DNA from: Elymus sibiricus
Lineage: Eukaryota; Streptophyta; Magnoliopsida; Poales; Poaceae
Assembly (NCBI GenBank): GCA_039707655.1
Contig: CM077666.1
Location: 395,889,886 to 395,953,885 of the forward strand
Direction: 5' to 3'
Length of the DNA stretch: 64,000 nucleotides
Below, piece by piece: positions 11,592 to 23,964 of the stretch. How positions within the stretch are numbered: the stretch's first letter is position 1; every line of letters starts with the position of its first letter. The notes beneath the pieces were generated by a model. It worked only from the letters and a program-made list of their open reading frames with translations, searched no databases and had not been told where the DNA came from. Made by a program: the position numbers and the translations under genes.

Positions 11592-13946
11592 AAGCACGCG
11601 GTGGATATCGTTATTTTCTTACCTTCACAGATGATTTGAGTAGATATGGGTATATTTACTTAATGAAACACAAGTCTGAAACATTTGAAAAGTTCAAGGA
11701 GTTTCAGAGTGAAGTAGAGAATCATCGTAACAAGAAAATAAAGTTTCTACGATCCGATCATGGAGGTGAATATTTGAGTTACGAGTTTGGTATGAATTTG
11801 AGACAATGTGGAATTGTTTCACAGCTCACGCCACCTGGAACACCATAGCGTAATGGTGTGTCCGAACATCGTAATCGTACTCTATTGGATATGGTACGTT
11901 CTATGATGTCTCTTACCGATTTGCCACTATCGTTTTGGGGTTATGCATTAGAGACAGCTGCATTCACTTTAAATAGGGCACCGTCTAAATCCGTTGAGAT
12001 GATACCGTATGAGTTGTGGTTTGGCAAGAAACCTAAGCTATCATTTCTTAAAGTTTGGGGATGCGACGCTTATGTCAAGAGGCTTCAGCCTGATAAGCTC
12101 GAACCCAAAGCGGAGAAGTGCGTCTTCATAGGATACCCTAAAGAGACCATTGGTTTTGTACCTTCTATCACAGATCCGAAGTCAAAATCTTTGTTGCTAA
12201 GAATGGGTCCTTTCTAGAGAAGGAGTTTCTCTTGAAAGAAGTGAGTGGGAGGAAAGTAGAACTTGATGAGGTAACTGTACCTTCTCTCGAATTGGAAGGT
12301 AGCACATCATAGAAAGAAGTTCCCGTGATGTCTACACCAGCCGGAGAGGAAGCAAATGATGATGATCATGAGACTTCGGATCAAGTTACTACTGAACTTC
12401 GTAGGTCGACCAGGGTACATTCCGCACCAGAGTGGTACAGTAATCCAATCCTAGAAGTCATGTTGTTAGACAACGGCGAACCTATGAACTATGAAGAAGC
12501 AATGATGAGCCCGGATTCTAACAAATAGCTTGAGGCCATGAAATCCGAGATAGGATCCATGTATGAGAACAAAGTATGGACTTTGGTGGACTTGCCCGTT
12601 GACCGGCAGGCCATTGAGAATAAATGGATCTTTAAGAAGAAGACAGACGCTGATGGTAATGTCACCGTCTATAAAGCTCGACTTGTCGCAAAGGGTTTCC
12701 GACAAGTTGAAGGGGTTGACTATGATGAGACTTTCTCACCCGTAGCGATGCTTAAGTTTGTTAGAATTATGTTAGCAATTGCCGCATTCTATGATTATGA
12801 GATCTGGCATATGGTCGTCAAAACAGCATTCCTTAATGGGTTTCTTAAGGAAGAGTTGTATATGATGCAACCAGAAGGTTTTATCGATCCTAAGGATGCT
12901 AACAAAGTATGCAAGCTCCATCGATCCATCTACGGACTAGCGCAAGCATCTCGGAGTTGGAATATACGCTTTGATGAGGTGATCAAAGCTTTTGGTTTTA
13001 TACAAACTTACGGAGAAGCTTGTATTAACAAGAAAGTGAGTGGGAGCTCTATAGCATTTCTAATATTATATGTGGATGACATATTGTTGATTGGAAATGA
13101 TATAGAATTTCTGGAAAGCATAAAAGGTTATTTGAACAAGAGTTTTTCAATGAAAGACCTGGGTGAAGCTGCTTACATATTGGGCATCAAGATCTATAGA
13201 GATATATCAAGACGCCTGATAGGACTTTCACAGAGCACATACCTTGACAAGATTTTGAAGAAGTTCAAAATGGACCAGTCAAAGAAGGAGTTCTTGCCAG
13301 TGTTGCAAGGTGTGAAGTTGAGTAAGACTCAAAGCCCGACCACGGCAGAAGAAAGAGAAAGGATGAAAGTCATCCCCTATGCCTCAGCCATAGGCTCTAT
13401 AATGTATGCCATGATGTATACCAGACCTGATGTGTGCCTTGCCATAAGTCTGGTAGGGAGGTACCAAAGTGATTCAGGAGTAGATCACTGGACAGCGGTC
13501 AAGAATATCCTTAAGTACCTGAAGATGACTAAGGACATGTTTCTCATTTATGGAGGTGACGAAGAGCTTGTCGTAAAGGGTTACGTCGATGCTAGCTTCG
13601 ACACAGATCCGGATGACTCAAGTCTCAAACCGGATACGTATTTATATTGAATGGTGGAGCAGTTAGTTGGTGCAGTTCCAAGCAAAGCGTCGTAGCGGGA
13701 TCTACATGTGAAGCGGAATATATAGCTGCTTCGGAAGCAGCGCAAGAAGGAGTCTGGATGAAGGATTTCATATCTGATCTAGGAGTAATACCTAGTGCAT
13801 CAGATCTAATGACTATCTTTTGTGACAACACTGGAGCCATTGCCATTGCCAAGGAGCCCAGGTTTCACAAGAAGACAAAGCACATCAAGCGCCGCTTCAA
13901 CTACATTCATAATTACATTAAGGATGGAGACATAGAACTTTGCAAA
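11592..13946 (+). pseudogene. Angela/WIS-type Copia pol: integrase, RT, RNase H (decayed)
   Basis: The reading order is integrase core (HGGEYLSYEFG, then RNGVSEHRNRT), reverse transcriptase (KARLVAKGF, LYVDDILLIGND near 13070) and RNase H (SKQSVVAGSTCEAEY near 13690). The gene is broken by stops at 11846 (in the integrase active-site region), 12310 and 12526 (a Trp codon changed to TAG), by a frameshift near 12160-12190, and by a one-base loss near 13620 that splits RNase H. At 13946 it is cut by a solo LTR and resumes at 17734. The protein would have served retrotransposition; this copy cannot be translated as a polyprotein. Confidence 0.92.
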
Positions 13947-13951
13947 GTACA

Positions 13952-16900
13952 TGTGACACCCTGGTTTTTCCAGCTTTTCTTTCCAAATTTCATTTGAAAA
14001 TTTTTGTTTGGATTCGGTTTGGTTTTGGTTCTAAATGGCTCTATGGACTTAAAACCTTGGGAATTCCTTTTGATTTTCTTTCCCAGGTGACCCAGGCTCT
14101 CAAAAGCTTCTCTCAAGTCATGTCACTTCCACTCTTGCTCAATCTCATTTTTATTCCAATTTAGTATTCCTTTTCCATTAAAGGAATAGCCCTTTTAAGC
14201 TCTAGGTTGTGAAGCAACCTATATTTCTGTTCTTCCAAAAATCGCAAGAAAATTCTCATAAATCCTTTGCACCATGTGAACCTTGGATATGTGAAAATAT
14301 TCAAGAATTACTCCTCATGGTGAGCACAGCATCCAATCTTTGATTCTGGTCAAAATTTCAGTTTGTGAGGCAACTATATTTTATATTGCTTCAAAAATTC
14401 TGAAATTAATCCAGGACATTCTCTTACCCATATTATCAGTCTCCTCAAATTTTGGGCCCATTTCATTTAGCCAATTTCTCTGTAAAACTCTCCCAAATTT
14501 CTATCCAGTGGGAAGTGTTGTGAAGGAAGTACCCTGTACACTAACCCAATTGGACTGAAATTTTTGTGGCATGTTGGCATCCTCAAATAACCCACAAACC
14601 CTAAGTTTCAACTCCAGAAACCCATCCAACTGAGTGCAACATCCTCTGCAATATTTCTGGATCAAAGAGGCAGTTGTGAAGCAACCATGCTCTACACTTG
14701 TCCATTTGATCTGGATTTTTCCCAGAATGTGCTCCTTCCGACTGCATTTCAGAATGGCAAACTCTCTCTCTCAAAACCTTAGCCATTTCTCCTCAACTTG
14801 CTGTCCAAGTTGCTGACCAGAAACTTCCAGTGAAGCTATCCAGCTGGCCAGACCAGCTCTTGTCAAACCAAAGGCACAGGAAGGACGCAGGCTGAGAGGA
14901 CTACCACGTGGACATGATCGTTCGGGTCAAAGCGTGCCGCAAGCATCCATGCATGCGGTGACCACGCGTCTGCCAGGGCAGAAGTCGCGCTCTGCGCACT
15001 GAACCCTCTCGGGCCTCGCTGATTCTTCGCGTAGATGCCACCTCGCCGTGTCCCTTAGCACCGACGTCCTCCCCGCCGTCCACCTGGCTCGCCTGGAAGC
15101 CTCCCGTCGTCCGCAGTGCCCTCGCCGGACGCGGCCAAGCGCCGCCACGCGCGGCACAGTACTGGAGCTGTGGCCGCGCTGGCTGTCTTCTTCCTCCCGT
15201 CGAGCCATCACGTCGCCTTAACTCCTCTGACCTCTCTAGCACTCTCCCTCGCTCCACGACGGCTAGCTCGCCGTCCTCACCACGCTAGCTCACCTGTGGC
15301 GGGATCCGGCTCGGCCACCCTCCGCCCGCCTATAAAAGCCCCTCCCGGCCTCGTCTCTCCTCACCACTCCACCCCTCCCCTCTCAATCACCGCCCAGTAG
15401 CTCCAGAGCAAGCCGTAAGGCTCTCCTCATCCATCTCCGGTGAAGTGCTTCACCGTGCTGCCCCTGCTCCGTTCGCTCGCCTCCGTCCACCCTAGCCCCA
15501 GCCGAGACCACCAGCGAGCTTGTGAAGCTCCACTGACCCTCCCCAGCCTCTCCCCTGCCCAAGAATTTGCCGGAGTCGCCGGATCCGTCGACCCCCGAAG
15601 AGTGCCGCCGCCTGAGACGAAGGGGGCGACGCCATCCGGCCATCTCCCGATGAGATACGGGTACGGGAGTGCTCGCCGTTGACTGCCCGATCCATCCCCG
15701 CCGTCCCCGGAGCTCGCCGATGTCTCTATCGCCAGCAACCGTCGCCGTTGAGCCGCCGTCCTCTGTTCCCTCCCTTCCCCTGTTCAAACCTGGCAGGTAG
15801 GCCCCACCTGTCAGCGACTCCGCGCATGCCCGAACTGGTACGTAAGTGGAGATGCCCGGCTGGTTTACGTCTTCGACGTGGCCGCCCCTGGGTTTTTCTA
15901 TTTTTCTGTTTAAATTCATTTTAAATCCAGATTTGACTGAACTTTGACCAGCTATAACTTTTAAACCATAAGTCCAAATGAGTTCATTCTTTTTGCATTA
16001 TTTTTCTTATGAGCTCCTCTAGTTGCTGTAAAAATTTGGGATTTTTCTCTGCTGTCTAGAGTTTCTGGTAAAAAGAAAAAGGTTTATGTGGTATTTGAAA
16101 ATGCTTTCAAAAATGTTTTTCAGATTTGTTTGCCTAGTTGGTGAAGGCCAGGAGTACTCCCACACTCAGTTGGTGCAAGGCAAGCCACAACTCTCATTTG
16201 CATAACTGCATTGCAATATCATAGTTTAAATAATTATTTTAATACCAAAAATGAATTAATTATGAGTGGATTTATTTATGCAATATTTTGGAGATGTTGA
16301 ATAAGTTACTGTCATGATGATGATGAGATTTTGGATTAGTAGAGGAATTTCAGATTTATGCCATAGTGCTGTCGGACTGTGAGATTACCGTCTATGATTA
16401 TTTTGTGACTCCGCCGGCACTGCATATACGGGGTTAGTAGTAATAGATGATCATGAGGCTCATTGGATTCCTAGTTGGTTATAGTGATAACCTGGATTAC
16501 TTGTATATCAGAGTATCAGTGATGACTATGATTACTCGGGGATAAAATCCTTCATCGTTGATCAAGTGCCACTGAACCGAACTTTCAAGTGCAGCCACAC
16601 CTGCCGGAATGGGACGGCCTTGGCTTGGTCTAACAGCGTGCTCTTCTATCGGTACCATCAAAGAGGGAAGGTTATGCGTGTGTGCTGTCCTGATCAGGTA
16701 GACGACGATAATCTTGTGAGCCCAGTTTGGTTTTTGAGCTCAGGTCCCCGTTTGGGACAGTTTGTTGGCCACGACGGTGGCAGGTGTCACGGGGTGACAC
16801 AGGGGCCACCCAGGGCAGGACTCCGGGGGAGGATGATTGTCGGTGGTACGATGAAGGAGTCACGGGGTAGGCAAGTTTTGTTGGAGCAGCACCGGTCCAC

Positions 16901-17733
16901 ACAGATGGGAAAGTGTACCGAGGTACGGGACCAGGAGCTTCATAGTGTGGGTAAAGTGCGCAACCTCTGCAGAGTGTAAGAATCTATTCGAATAGCCGGG
17001 TCCATGGTATTGGACACAGTTCGTACTAAGTCACACTATCTGATCAACACCAATGAAGGAATGACATGTTAATGATGGAAGAACTCGTCTCAGTACGGTT
17101 AGATGACCGATTGTTGAGATCCACTGAAAATGGCTGAGGATGATTCTCGGGGATGATTGTCAGGTGTTCATGAGGTGGCCATGAGTGGTCACGAGAGTGT
17201 GTGATTCACTCATGTGACTCAGGGCAAAGTAATTCGGTAATGGTAACAAGATTGATAGATGTAGAAATAGCATGTTAATATTTTCTTCCACTCTTTTAGT
17301 AATGTTGAACTCTAATCCAATCATGATTACTATGATGTTGTTATGCCTTGATGCGCTTGATTGTTGCGAGCTTGCGAGTACATTCAAAGTACTCACCTGG
17401 CGTGTCATGCCAGTTTGCAGGTGCTGCCATGTTTGCATAGTGGAGGTGTTCGCATTGCAAGCTAGGACGTGTCCCTAGCCAGAGTCCCTGCGGAGTGGAG
17501 TCCATTTCGATGCCGTAATTCTGCTGCTAGGATTCGAGCTGCTACTAGCATAGAATTTTCCTAGCAAGTGTAGCTTTGCCGAGGCAACCCTTTGTAATTA
17601 CTCAAACCCCTGTACCCATTTATTTGTAATAAAGAGCTGATTTGTTCTATGCCAAGCAGTGTCGTAATCTAGATGACTTGATCTCTGGGCTGGAATACGG
17701 GGTGCTCCGGTGACTCTGAGCCGGGGTGCCACA
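13952..17733 (+). repeat. Solo Gypsy-type LTR (3.8 kb) with target duplication GTACA
   Basis: It starts TGTGACACCCTGG and ends GGGGTGCCACA, with GTACA on both sides (13947-13951 and 17734-17738). It is the same family as the 4.1 kb LTR at 2533, with a TATAAAAG box at 15331 and AATAAA at 17628. No internal region remains, so it is a solo LTR. It sits inside the RNase H region of the Copia pol pseudogene. Confidence 0.9.
15331..15338 (+). promoter_or_regulatory. TATA box of the solo LTR
   Basis: TATAAAAG lies at the end of a GC-rich block and before a pyrimidine-rich leader. It is positionally equivalent to TATTTAAG at 4233. Confidence 0.55.
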
Positions 17734-17838
17734 GTACATACGGATCTGAATGTGGCAGACCCATTGACTAAACCTCTTCCACGAGCAAAACATGATCAGC
17801 ACCAGGACTCCATGGGTGTTAGATTCAAAACTATGTAA
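17734..17838 (+). pseudogene. C-terminal tail of the Copia pol (right of the solo LTR)
   Basis: The translation resumes as DLNVADPLTKPLPRAKHDQH and ends with a TAA at 17836-17838. DPLTKPL is the conserved end of Copia RNase H. The polypurine tract AAGTGGGAGAC follows at 17861. Confidence 0.85.
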
Positions 17839-17871
17839 ACTAGATTATTGACTCTAGTGCAAGTGGGAGAC

Positions 17872-19633
17872 TATTGGAAATATGCCCTAGAGGCAATAAT
17901 AAATTGGTTATTATCATATTTCCTTGTTCATGATAAAGGTTTATTATTCATGCTGGAATTGTATTGACCGAAAACTTAAATACATGTGTGGATACATAAA
18001 CAAATACCGTGTCCCTAGTGAGCCTCTACTAGACTAGCTCGTTGATCAAAGATGGTTATGGTTTCCTGACCATAGACATGAGTTGTCTTTTGATAACGGG
18101 ATCACATCATTAGGAGAATGATGTGATGGACAAGACCCAACCATAAGCTTAGCATTTGATCGTATCACTTAAGTTTATTGCTATAGCTTTCTTCATGTCA
18201 AGTATCTGTTCCTTAGACCATGAGATCGTGCAACTCCCTGACACCGGAGGAATACTTAGTGTGTATCCAAACATCACTTCGTAACTGGGTTATCATAAAG
18301 GTGCTCTACAGGTATCTCCGAAGGTGTTTGTTGGGTTGGCACGGATCGAGACTGGGATTTGTCACTCCGTATGACGGAGAGATATCTCTGGGCCCTCTCA
18401 GTAATACAACATCGTAAAGAGCTTGCAAGCAATGTGGCTAATGAGTTAGCCACGGGATCTTGTATTACGGAATGAGTAAAGAGACTTGCCGGTAATGAGA
18501 TTGAACTAGGTATGGAGATACCGATGATCGAATCTTGGGCAAGTAACATATCGCCAGACAAAGGGAATTGCAAACGGGATTAACTGGATCCTCAACATCA
18601 TGGTTCAACCGATAAAGATCTTCGTTGGACATGTGGGAATCAATATGGGTATCCAGATCCCGCTATTGGTTATTGACCGGAGAGGTGTCTCGGTCATGTC
18701 TGCATGTTCCCGAACCCGTAGGGTCACACGCTTAACGTTCGATAGCGCTAGGGTAGTATTGAGATATTAATAGTGGAAAGTCCGAAGGTTGTTTGGAGTC
18801 CCGGATGGGATCCGGGATATCACAAGGAGCTCTGGAATAGTCCGGAGGTAAAGATTTATATATGGGAAGTCATATTTTGGTTTCCGAAAAAAGTTCGGTT
18901 TTTTCGGTATTGCACCGGGAAGCTTCCGGAAGGTTCCAGAGGATTTCGGAGGGGTCCGGAGTCCATGGATGCTTCCACCACGTCCCAAGGGCCAACATGG
19001 GCTGTTGGGGGGCGTCCTATCCTTGCTAGGCCAGGCGCACCAGCCCCATGGGCCCATATGGGAAGAGTCCCAAGTGGGGAAGAGTCCCAAGTGGAGAAGG
19101 CACATCCCCCTTGCCTTGTGGGGGAGGGATTCCTCCCTTGGCCGGCCAGCCCCTCCTTGGAGGAGGGGCCAAGGGGCTGTGCGCCCCCTCCCTCACCCCT
19201 TTATATAGTGGGGAGGCGCAAGGGGGCAGCTACCCTTCGACGCTTGCCCATTACCTCTCCCAACTCCTCCCATATTCCTCCGGTACGCGCTTGGCGAAGC
19301 CCTGCCGGATTCCGCTGCTGCCACCACCACCATACCGTCGTGCTGGTTCCGATTCATCTACCTCCTCCTCCTCTCTTGCTGGATCAAGAAGGAAAGGATG
19401 CCATCGAGCTGAACGTGTGCTAATCTCAGAGGTGTCGTCCGTTCGGCACTAGATCGGATTGGATCGCGACTGGATCGTGAAGAGTACGACTACATCAACT
19501 GCGTTGCGACGCTAACGCTTTTGGTCTACAAGGGTATGTAGACCCACTCCCCTCTCGTTGCTATACATCTCCTAGATTAGATCTTGGGTGTTTTGTAGGA
19601 ATTTTTTTGATTTTCATGCTTCGTTCCCCATCA
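17872..19633 (+). repeat. 3' LTR of the Angela/WIS-type Copia (1.76 kb)
   Basis: It starts TATTGGAAATATGCCCTAG (a TG-to-TA change at the first dinucleotide) right after AAGTGGGAGAC and ends CGTTCCCCATCA. The start, the CCGTATGACGGAGAG block and the GGGTATCCAGATCCCGC block are those I remember from Angela/WIS/BARE LTRs. A TTATATAG box lies at 19201. The 5' LTR is outside the window. A 216-codon open frame here is fortuitous. Confidence 0.9.
19201..19208 (+). promoter_or_regulatory. TATA box of the Angela-type LTR
   Basis: TTATATAG lies downstream of a GC-rich tract, at the usual U3/R position for this LTR type. Confidence 0.5.
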
Positions 19634-20240
19634 CACTCATCTCTACTCCAACCACGTCTACACATACCGGCGCTGCAAGTCAGAGGACTTCATCACCAGG
19701 AGCTACTGGAGATCGAGCCTAGAGCGACGATTAGCTCTATACATATTTGAACTTTTTGGTACTTGTTGCCAAAGGGGGAGAATTTGTATAGATCATTAGG
19801 CTTCGAGAGAGAATGTTTTGCCTTTTGTTCGTGTTTTTCTTGAGATACTTGCTACTTGGTTTATCGCTTTGTTTGATGCTTGTATGAGATACTATGTTAT
19901 TGTGTGCTTGATCATACCGTACATTATTGCTATGCTTGCTTGAACATCCTTTTGCATGCTCTTGTATGATCATTCACTTGTTTGATTGGTGATGAGTGCT
20001 TATTGCTATGCAATCTTATCATTTTATGCGCTCCACCAGGATGTATGTGACATGGAAGAGTAACCCACTATCCTAATTGATTGTGCATTTGCATTCAAAC
20101 GCAAATTTTAAATAATGCACAAATTTAGGGGGAGCTCTTACTTATCACACACTTCTCAAAGCGACGATGTATTTCATTGATTATAATTTTGTCGAAGCTT
20201 TGATCTATATGTTGTCATCAATTACCAAAAAGGGGGAGAT
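19634..20240 (+). mobile_element. 3' internal region of a Sirevirus (Maximus-like) with three polypurine tracts
   Basis: This is the part of a Copia element left to the right of the inserted Angela-type element. It carries three purine tracts of the GGGGGAG type at 19769-19782, 20126-20134 and 20226-20240, the last abutting the LTR. Multiple polypurine tracts before the 3' LTR are a known hallmark of Sireviruses. No coding frame of note remains. Confidence 0.65.
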
Positions 20241-21827
20241 TAAAAGTGCAACTAATCCCCGGGTGGTTTTGGTAATCAATAACAACATATATATCATTGA
20301 TCTAATTCTTAGTGCTAGTAAATTTTAGAAAAGATCAATGATTGGCATGGCAAGGATAAATGGATGTGGACCCCTCAAAATGCTAAGGACAAAGATTGGC
20401 AAAGCTTCAAGACTCTACATTTTTTATTAAGTGATCCAAGATCACATTGAGTCCATAGGAAAAGCCAATACTATTAAAAGGGGATGAGGTTTTGATTATG
20501 ACTCAATTGCTCAAATGCTTAGTGATATTGCTCCAAAACTCTCAAATACTTCTCCACTTCATTCCTATCCAAATCCCTAAAAGTTGATCTCGGCCCCACC
20601 AAAACATTCTTATCCGGACCCACCTAGATTGCTATCTACTCTGCCACAGGCAAAACCCTAACATATTGGACCCACCGAAATGGTTCTCGGTCTCACCGAG
20701 ATGGCCTTGCCAACTCTCTGTAATCGGTTGCAATTACTTAGGTCTAACCGACTTGTTCCAATCGGTCTCACCGAGATGGCTTGCCAACTTTCTGTTGCCT
20801 TATTGCATTACTTCGGTCTCACCGAGATTATGCAATTGGTGTCACTGAAACGAGGTTCTGCTTTACCATTGCACTTCGGTCACTCCGAGATGTTTTTATC
20901 GGTCCCATCGAAAAGCCTAACGTTCATGTCTTTTACACTAGTCGGTCTCACCGAGATTTTCATGTCGTTGTCACTGAGTTGGGTCAAAGACTTGTAATGG
21001 TTGGATTTTAGGTGAAGGCTATATATACCCCTCCACCACCCTCTTAGCAAGTAAGAGAGCCATCAGAACGTGCCTACACTTCCACCATACGATTTCTGAG
21101 AGAGAACCACCTACTCATGTGTTGAGATCAAGATATTCCAATCCAACCATTTGAACCTTGATTTCTAGCCTTCCCCAAGTTTCTTTCCACTCAAATCCTT
21201 CTTCCACCAAATCCAAATCTGTGAGGAACTGTTTGAGTGTTCGGGAGACTATCATTTGAAGCACAAGAGCAAGGAGTTCATCATCAACACACCATTTATT
21301 ACCTTTTGGAGAGTGGTGTCTCCTAGATTGGTTAGGTGTCACTTGGGAGCCTCCAAGATCATGTGGAGTTGAACCATGGAGTTTGTAAGGGCAAGGAGAT
21401 TGCCTACTTCATGAAGATCTACCTCGAGTGAGGCTAGTCCTTCGTGGACGGAAGCCATGGTGGAATAGGCAAGGTTGCTTCTTCGTGGACCCTTTGTGGG
21501 TGGAGCCCTCCATGGACTCGCGCAGCCGTTACCCTCCGTGGGTTGAAGCCTCCATCAACGTGGACGTACGATAGCACCACCTATCGGAACCACGCCAAAA
21601 ATCATCGTGTCTTCATTGCGTTTGAAATCTCCAATCCCCTCCTTTACTTACATGTGCAATGTTTTACTTTCCGCTGCTACACTCTTAGAATTGCATGTGT
21701 AGGGTGTTACTTGACTTGGTGTACTTGCTAAAATCTGCCCACAACTAAAATTGGGAAAAGGATAGATTTTTATTTGGTCAAGTAGTCTAATCACCCCCCC
21801 CCCTCTAGACATACTTTCGATCCTACA
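20241..21827 (+). repeat. Sirevirus (Maximus-like) 3' LTR (1.59 kb)
   Basis: It starts TAAAAGTGCAAC (the first TG has become TA) directly after AAAAAGGGGGAGAT and ends CGATCCTACA after a C-rich stretch. A TATATATA box lies at 21020. Several imperfect copies of CGGTCTCACCGAGAT lie within 20690-20960. The next bases belong to another element, so this one was inserted there; its 5' half is off the left edge. Confidence 0.75.
20690..20960 (+). repeat. Dispersed short repeats of a TCTCACCGAGAT motif inside the LTR
   Basis: The motif TCGGTCTCACCGAGAT and close variants occur about six times, for example near 20692, 20763, 20813 and 20941. The core is partly self-complementary (TCTC.ACC.GAGA). It lies upstream of the TATA box, so it could be a U3 regulatory repeat. 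Confidence 0.5.
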
Positions 21828-22196
21828 AAAAGCCTTACACTTCTATGCTCTGAAGATGATCTTGCTGCCGATGGCTTCAAGGAAGGCTTCAAGTTTGACT
21901 CCAAGCCCCCAACAACTGAGAAGTGGCATGCTACACCATCACTTGAAGATTCAGATTATTCTTCGTCAGCCCCTACAGTTCATGCTCGGGTTGTTGATGA
22001 AGAAGACGATGCCACTTCTCCTGCTATGACTTCACTGCATCACGATGCTACATCAGGCCCGTCTGCACCACCCAACTCCAGCGTCGACCCTACTGCACCA
22101 ACATCTTCACCGCCATCTCGGGACATTCAGACACCCTATGTCTTCACACATTTTTGGTCATTCGATGACAAAAGGGGGGAGAAGCATATGGGTTGA
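21828..22196 (+). pseudogene. C-terminal end of a Sirevirus extra ORF (partial)
   Basis: The frame is open from about 21834 to a TGA at 22194-22196. It is acidic and Ser/Pro/Thr-rich and ends SFDDKRGEKHMG, overlapping the first polypurine tract. It has the same relation to the tracts as the end of the extra ORF at 45580-49334 (Ser/Ala/Pro-rich C-terminus just before the first tract). The rest of the gene lies left of the insertion and outside the window. Confidence 0.5.
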
Positions 22197-22646
22197 TAGT
22201 CTTCAAGCGGGCATATTGGGTTGGGCCTGGATATTTTTGTTAAGTTTGCAACTCTCGTCCTCGAACATTTGGCATTTGGGTTGTAAACTTAAGTCCTGAT
22301 GGACGTCTGCTACATTCGCTGTTATTCTTTTGCACACACTACTTAACTTTGTTCTTATGCGCATGAAGTCATTTCGCAGACGCCCATATTCCATTGTGCA
22401 TTTCATTATCTTCAAAAGTATTGTTTGTATGCACTATGTTTTGACTTCATGAAAAGAGGGAGATCTCCACAAAGTGAAACCTGACACGTGCATTTGCATT
22501 CAAAAGTAAATTACTTATATGCGCATCTTCAGGGGGGGGGGCCTTAAAATTCATGAAGCCAAACACCTTGTTCCTCAACTTTCACATACTTTTATCCCCG
22601 TTGAAAACTTCAACTGGTTTGTCATCAATCACCAAAAGGGGGAGAT
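22197..22646 (+). mobile_element. Multi-polypurine-tract region of a second Sirevirus (Barbara-like)
   Basis: G-rich purine tracts occur at 22170-22184, 22530-22541 and 22634-22646, the last directly before the LTR. Otherwise the region is non-coding. Confidence 0.6.
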
Positions 22647-23964
22647 TGTAAGTGCATCTAGTGCCACCCCTTGTTGGTTTTGGAGTATTGACAACAAACT
22701 TCGTTGTGGGACTAATGTGTTTGTGAGATTCATAGGAGAACACAGGTAGAAGTCCCTATTGATTCGGTTTACCCATCAAAGATGACCCCTAAAAATGTAT
22801 GAAGACATTGAAGATAATGGTGGTTTACGAAGACATTCGTGTTGAAGATAATGGCTCATGAAGGCATTCACTTGAAGTCAATGGAACGTGAAAACTTAGT
22901 CTTTTGGTAGTTTCATTTTCTTCTTTCTTGAGTCATAGGAACCACCGTACTGTTAAGTGGGGTCGAGGTAAACGAAGTCAGAAACTAATGAGAGAAAATC
23001 ATTTGTCTTCGAGCGAAGACTAATGAGAGAAAATCTCTTTCAGAGTTGGTTGAGTCAGCTTTGCTTGGAGCCCAAGTAAATTAGCCACGTGTGTTGGGAT
23101 CCGCCGTTGGACACGTGTCAGTTCCCCAATGACCCAAGGTCATTTCGGACAAATCATGTCGGGTTGCCTCCTGGCTATAAATAGCCACCCCTCCCCCCCC
23201 CCCGCCACCATAAGTTGGTGGCTGCTCCGAGTTAGTGCACGGCTTTTGTCGTTTGAGAGCAACCCACCTCCGAAGCCTTTGAGAAAGAATCCTTGCGAGG
23301 ACAAACCCAAAACACCCAGAGCCCAAAAGTGATTGAGCATCATTGAAGACATTCTGTTCTGAGTGAACCGAAGACTTATTACACTTGAAGACTATGATCT
23401 TCCAGCCGGTTAGGCGTCGCTTTCTGAGCATCCAAGAGTCATTGTGGATTGCCGGTGAACGAAGTCTGTGAAGGTTTGGAAGTCTACCTTGAAGACTTAC
23501 CAGAGTGATTGAGCGAGATCTGCGGGTCTTAGCTCAAGGGGAATAAGGTGAAGACGTGGTCTTCTGAGTTCAATCTCAGCCTCCCTAACCAGACGTACAA
23601 CTGTCACAGCAGTTGGAACTGGTCAAACAAATCATTTTCTTCCCCGAGCTACTGGTTCTATCCTTTCACTCCCTACTCACTATTTCATACTGTGAAGTCT
23701 TTGCATGTCTGTTTGCGTTTGAAGATATTCTTTGAAGCTATTCATCTGTTTACCTTTCTATCTTCATGCTTCTTGTGTTTACGTTCAACGCCTTTCTATG
23801 TATGATGTCTATGCCTGCCATATCTGTTTATCTTATCCCTAATCATTGATAGATCTGGTCTTGCTTCCGCTTACTTTGAAGACATTGCTTGTTTTCGAAG
23901 CCTTTCATAAAAATCGCCTATTCACCCCCCCCCCCCCCCCTCTAGTCGATAACTAGCACTTTCA
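22647..23964 (+). repeat. Sirevirus (Barbara-like) 3' LTR (1.32 kb)
   Basis: It starts TGTAAGTGCATCTAGTGCC after AAAAGGGGGAGAT and ends AACTAGCACTTTCA. It contains GAGTCATAGGAACCACCGTACT and GGCTATAAATAGCCACCCC, both shared with the Sirevirus LTRs at 40284, 50292 and 56568, so these are related families. The TATA box is at 23176-23183. Long C runs occur at about 23190 and 23930. Confidence 0.75.
23176..23183 (+). promoter_or_regulatory. TATA box in a GGCTA/TAGCC palindrome
   Basis: TATAAATA sits inside GGCTATAAATAGCC, identical to the copies at 40934, 50963 and 57188. Confidence 0.6.

Noticed and set aside
18773..19423. 216-codon frame in the Angela-type LTR
   Set aside because: It lies across the U3 promoter and TATA box of a known LTR type and has repetitive Gly/Pro/Ser composition.
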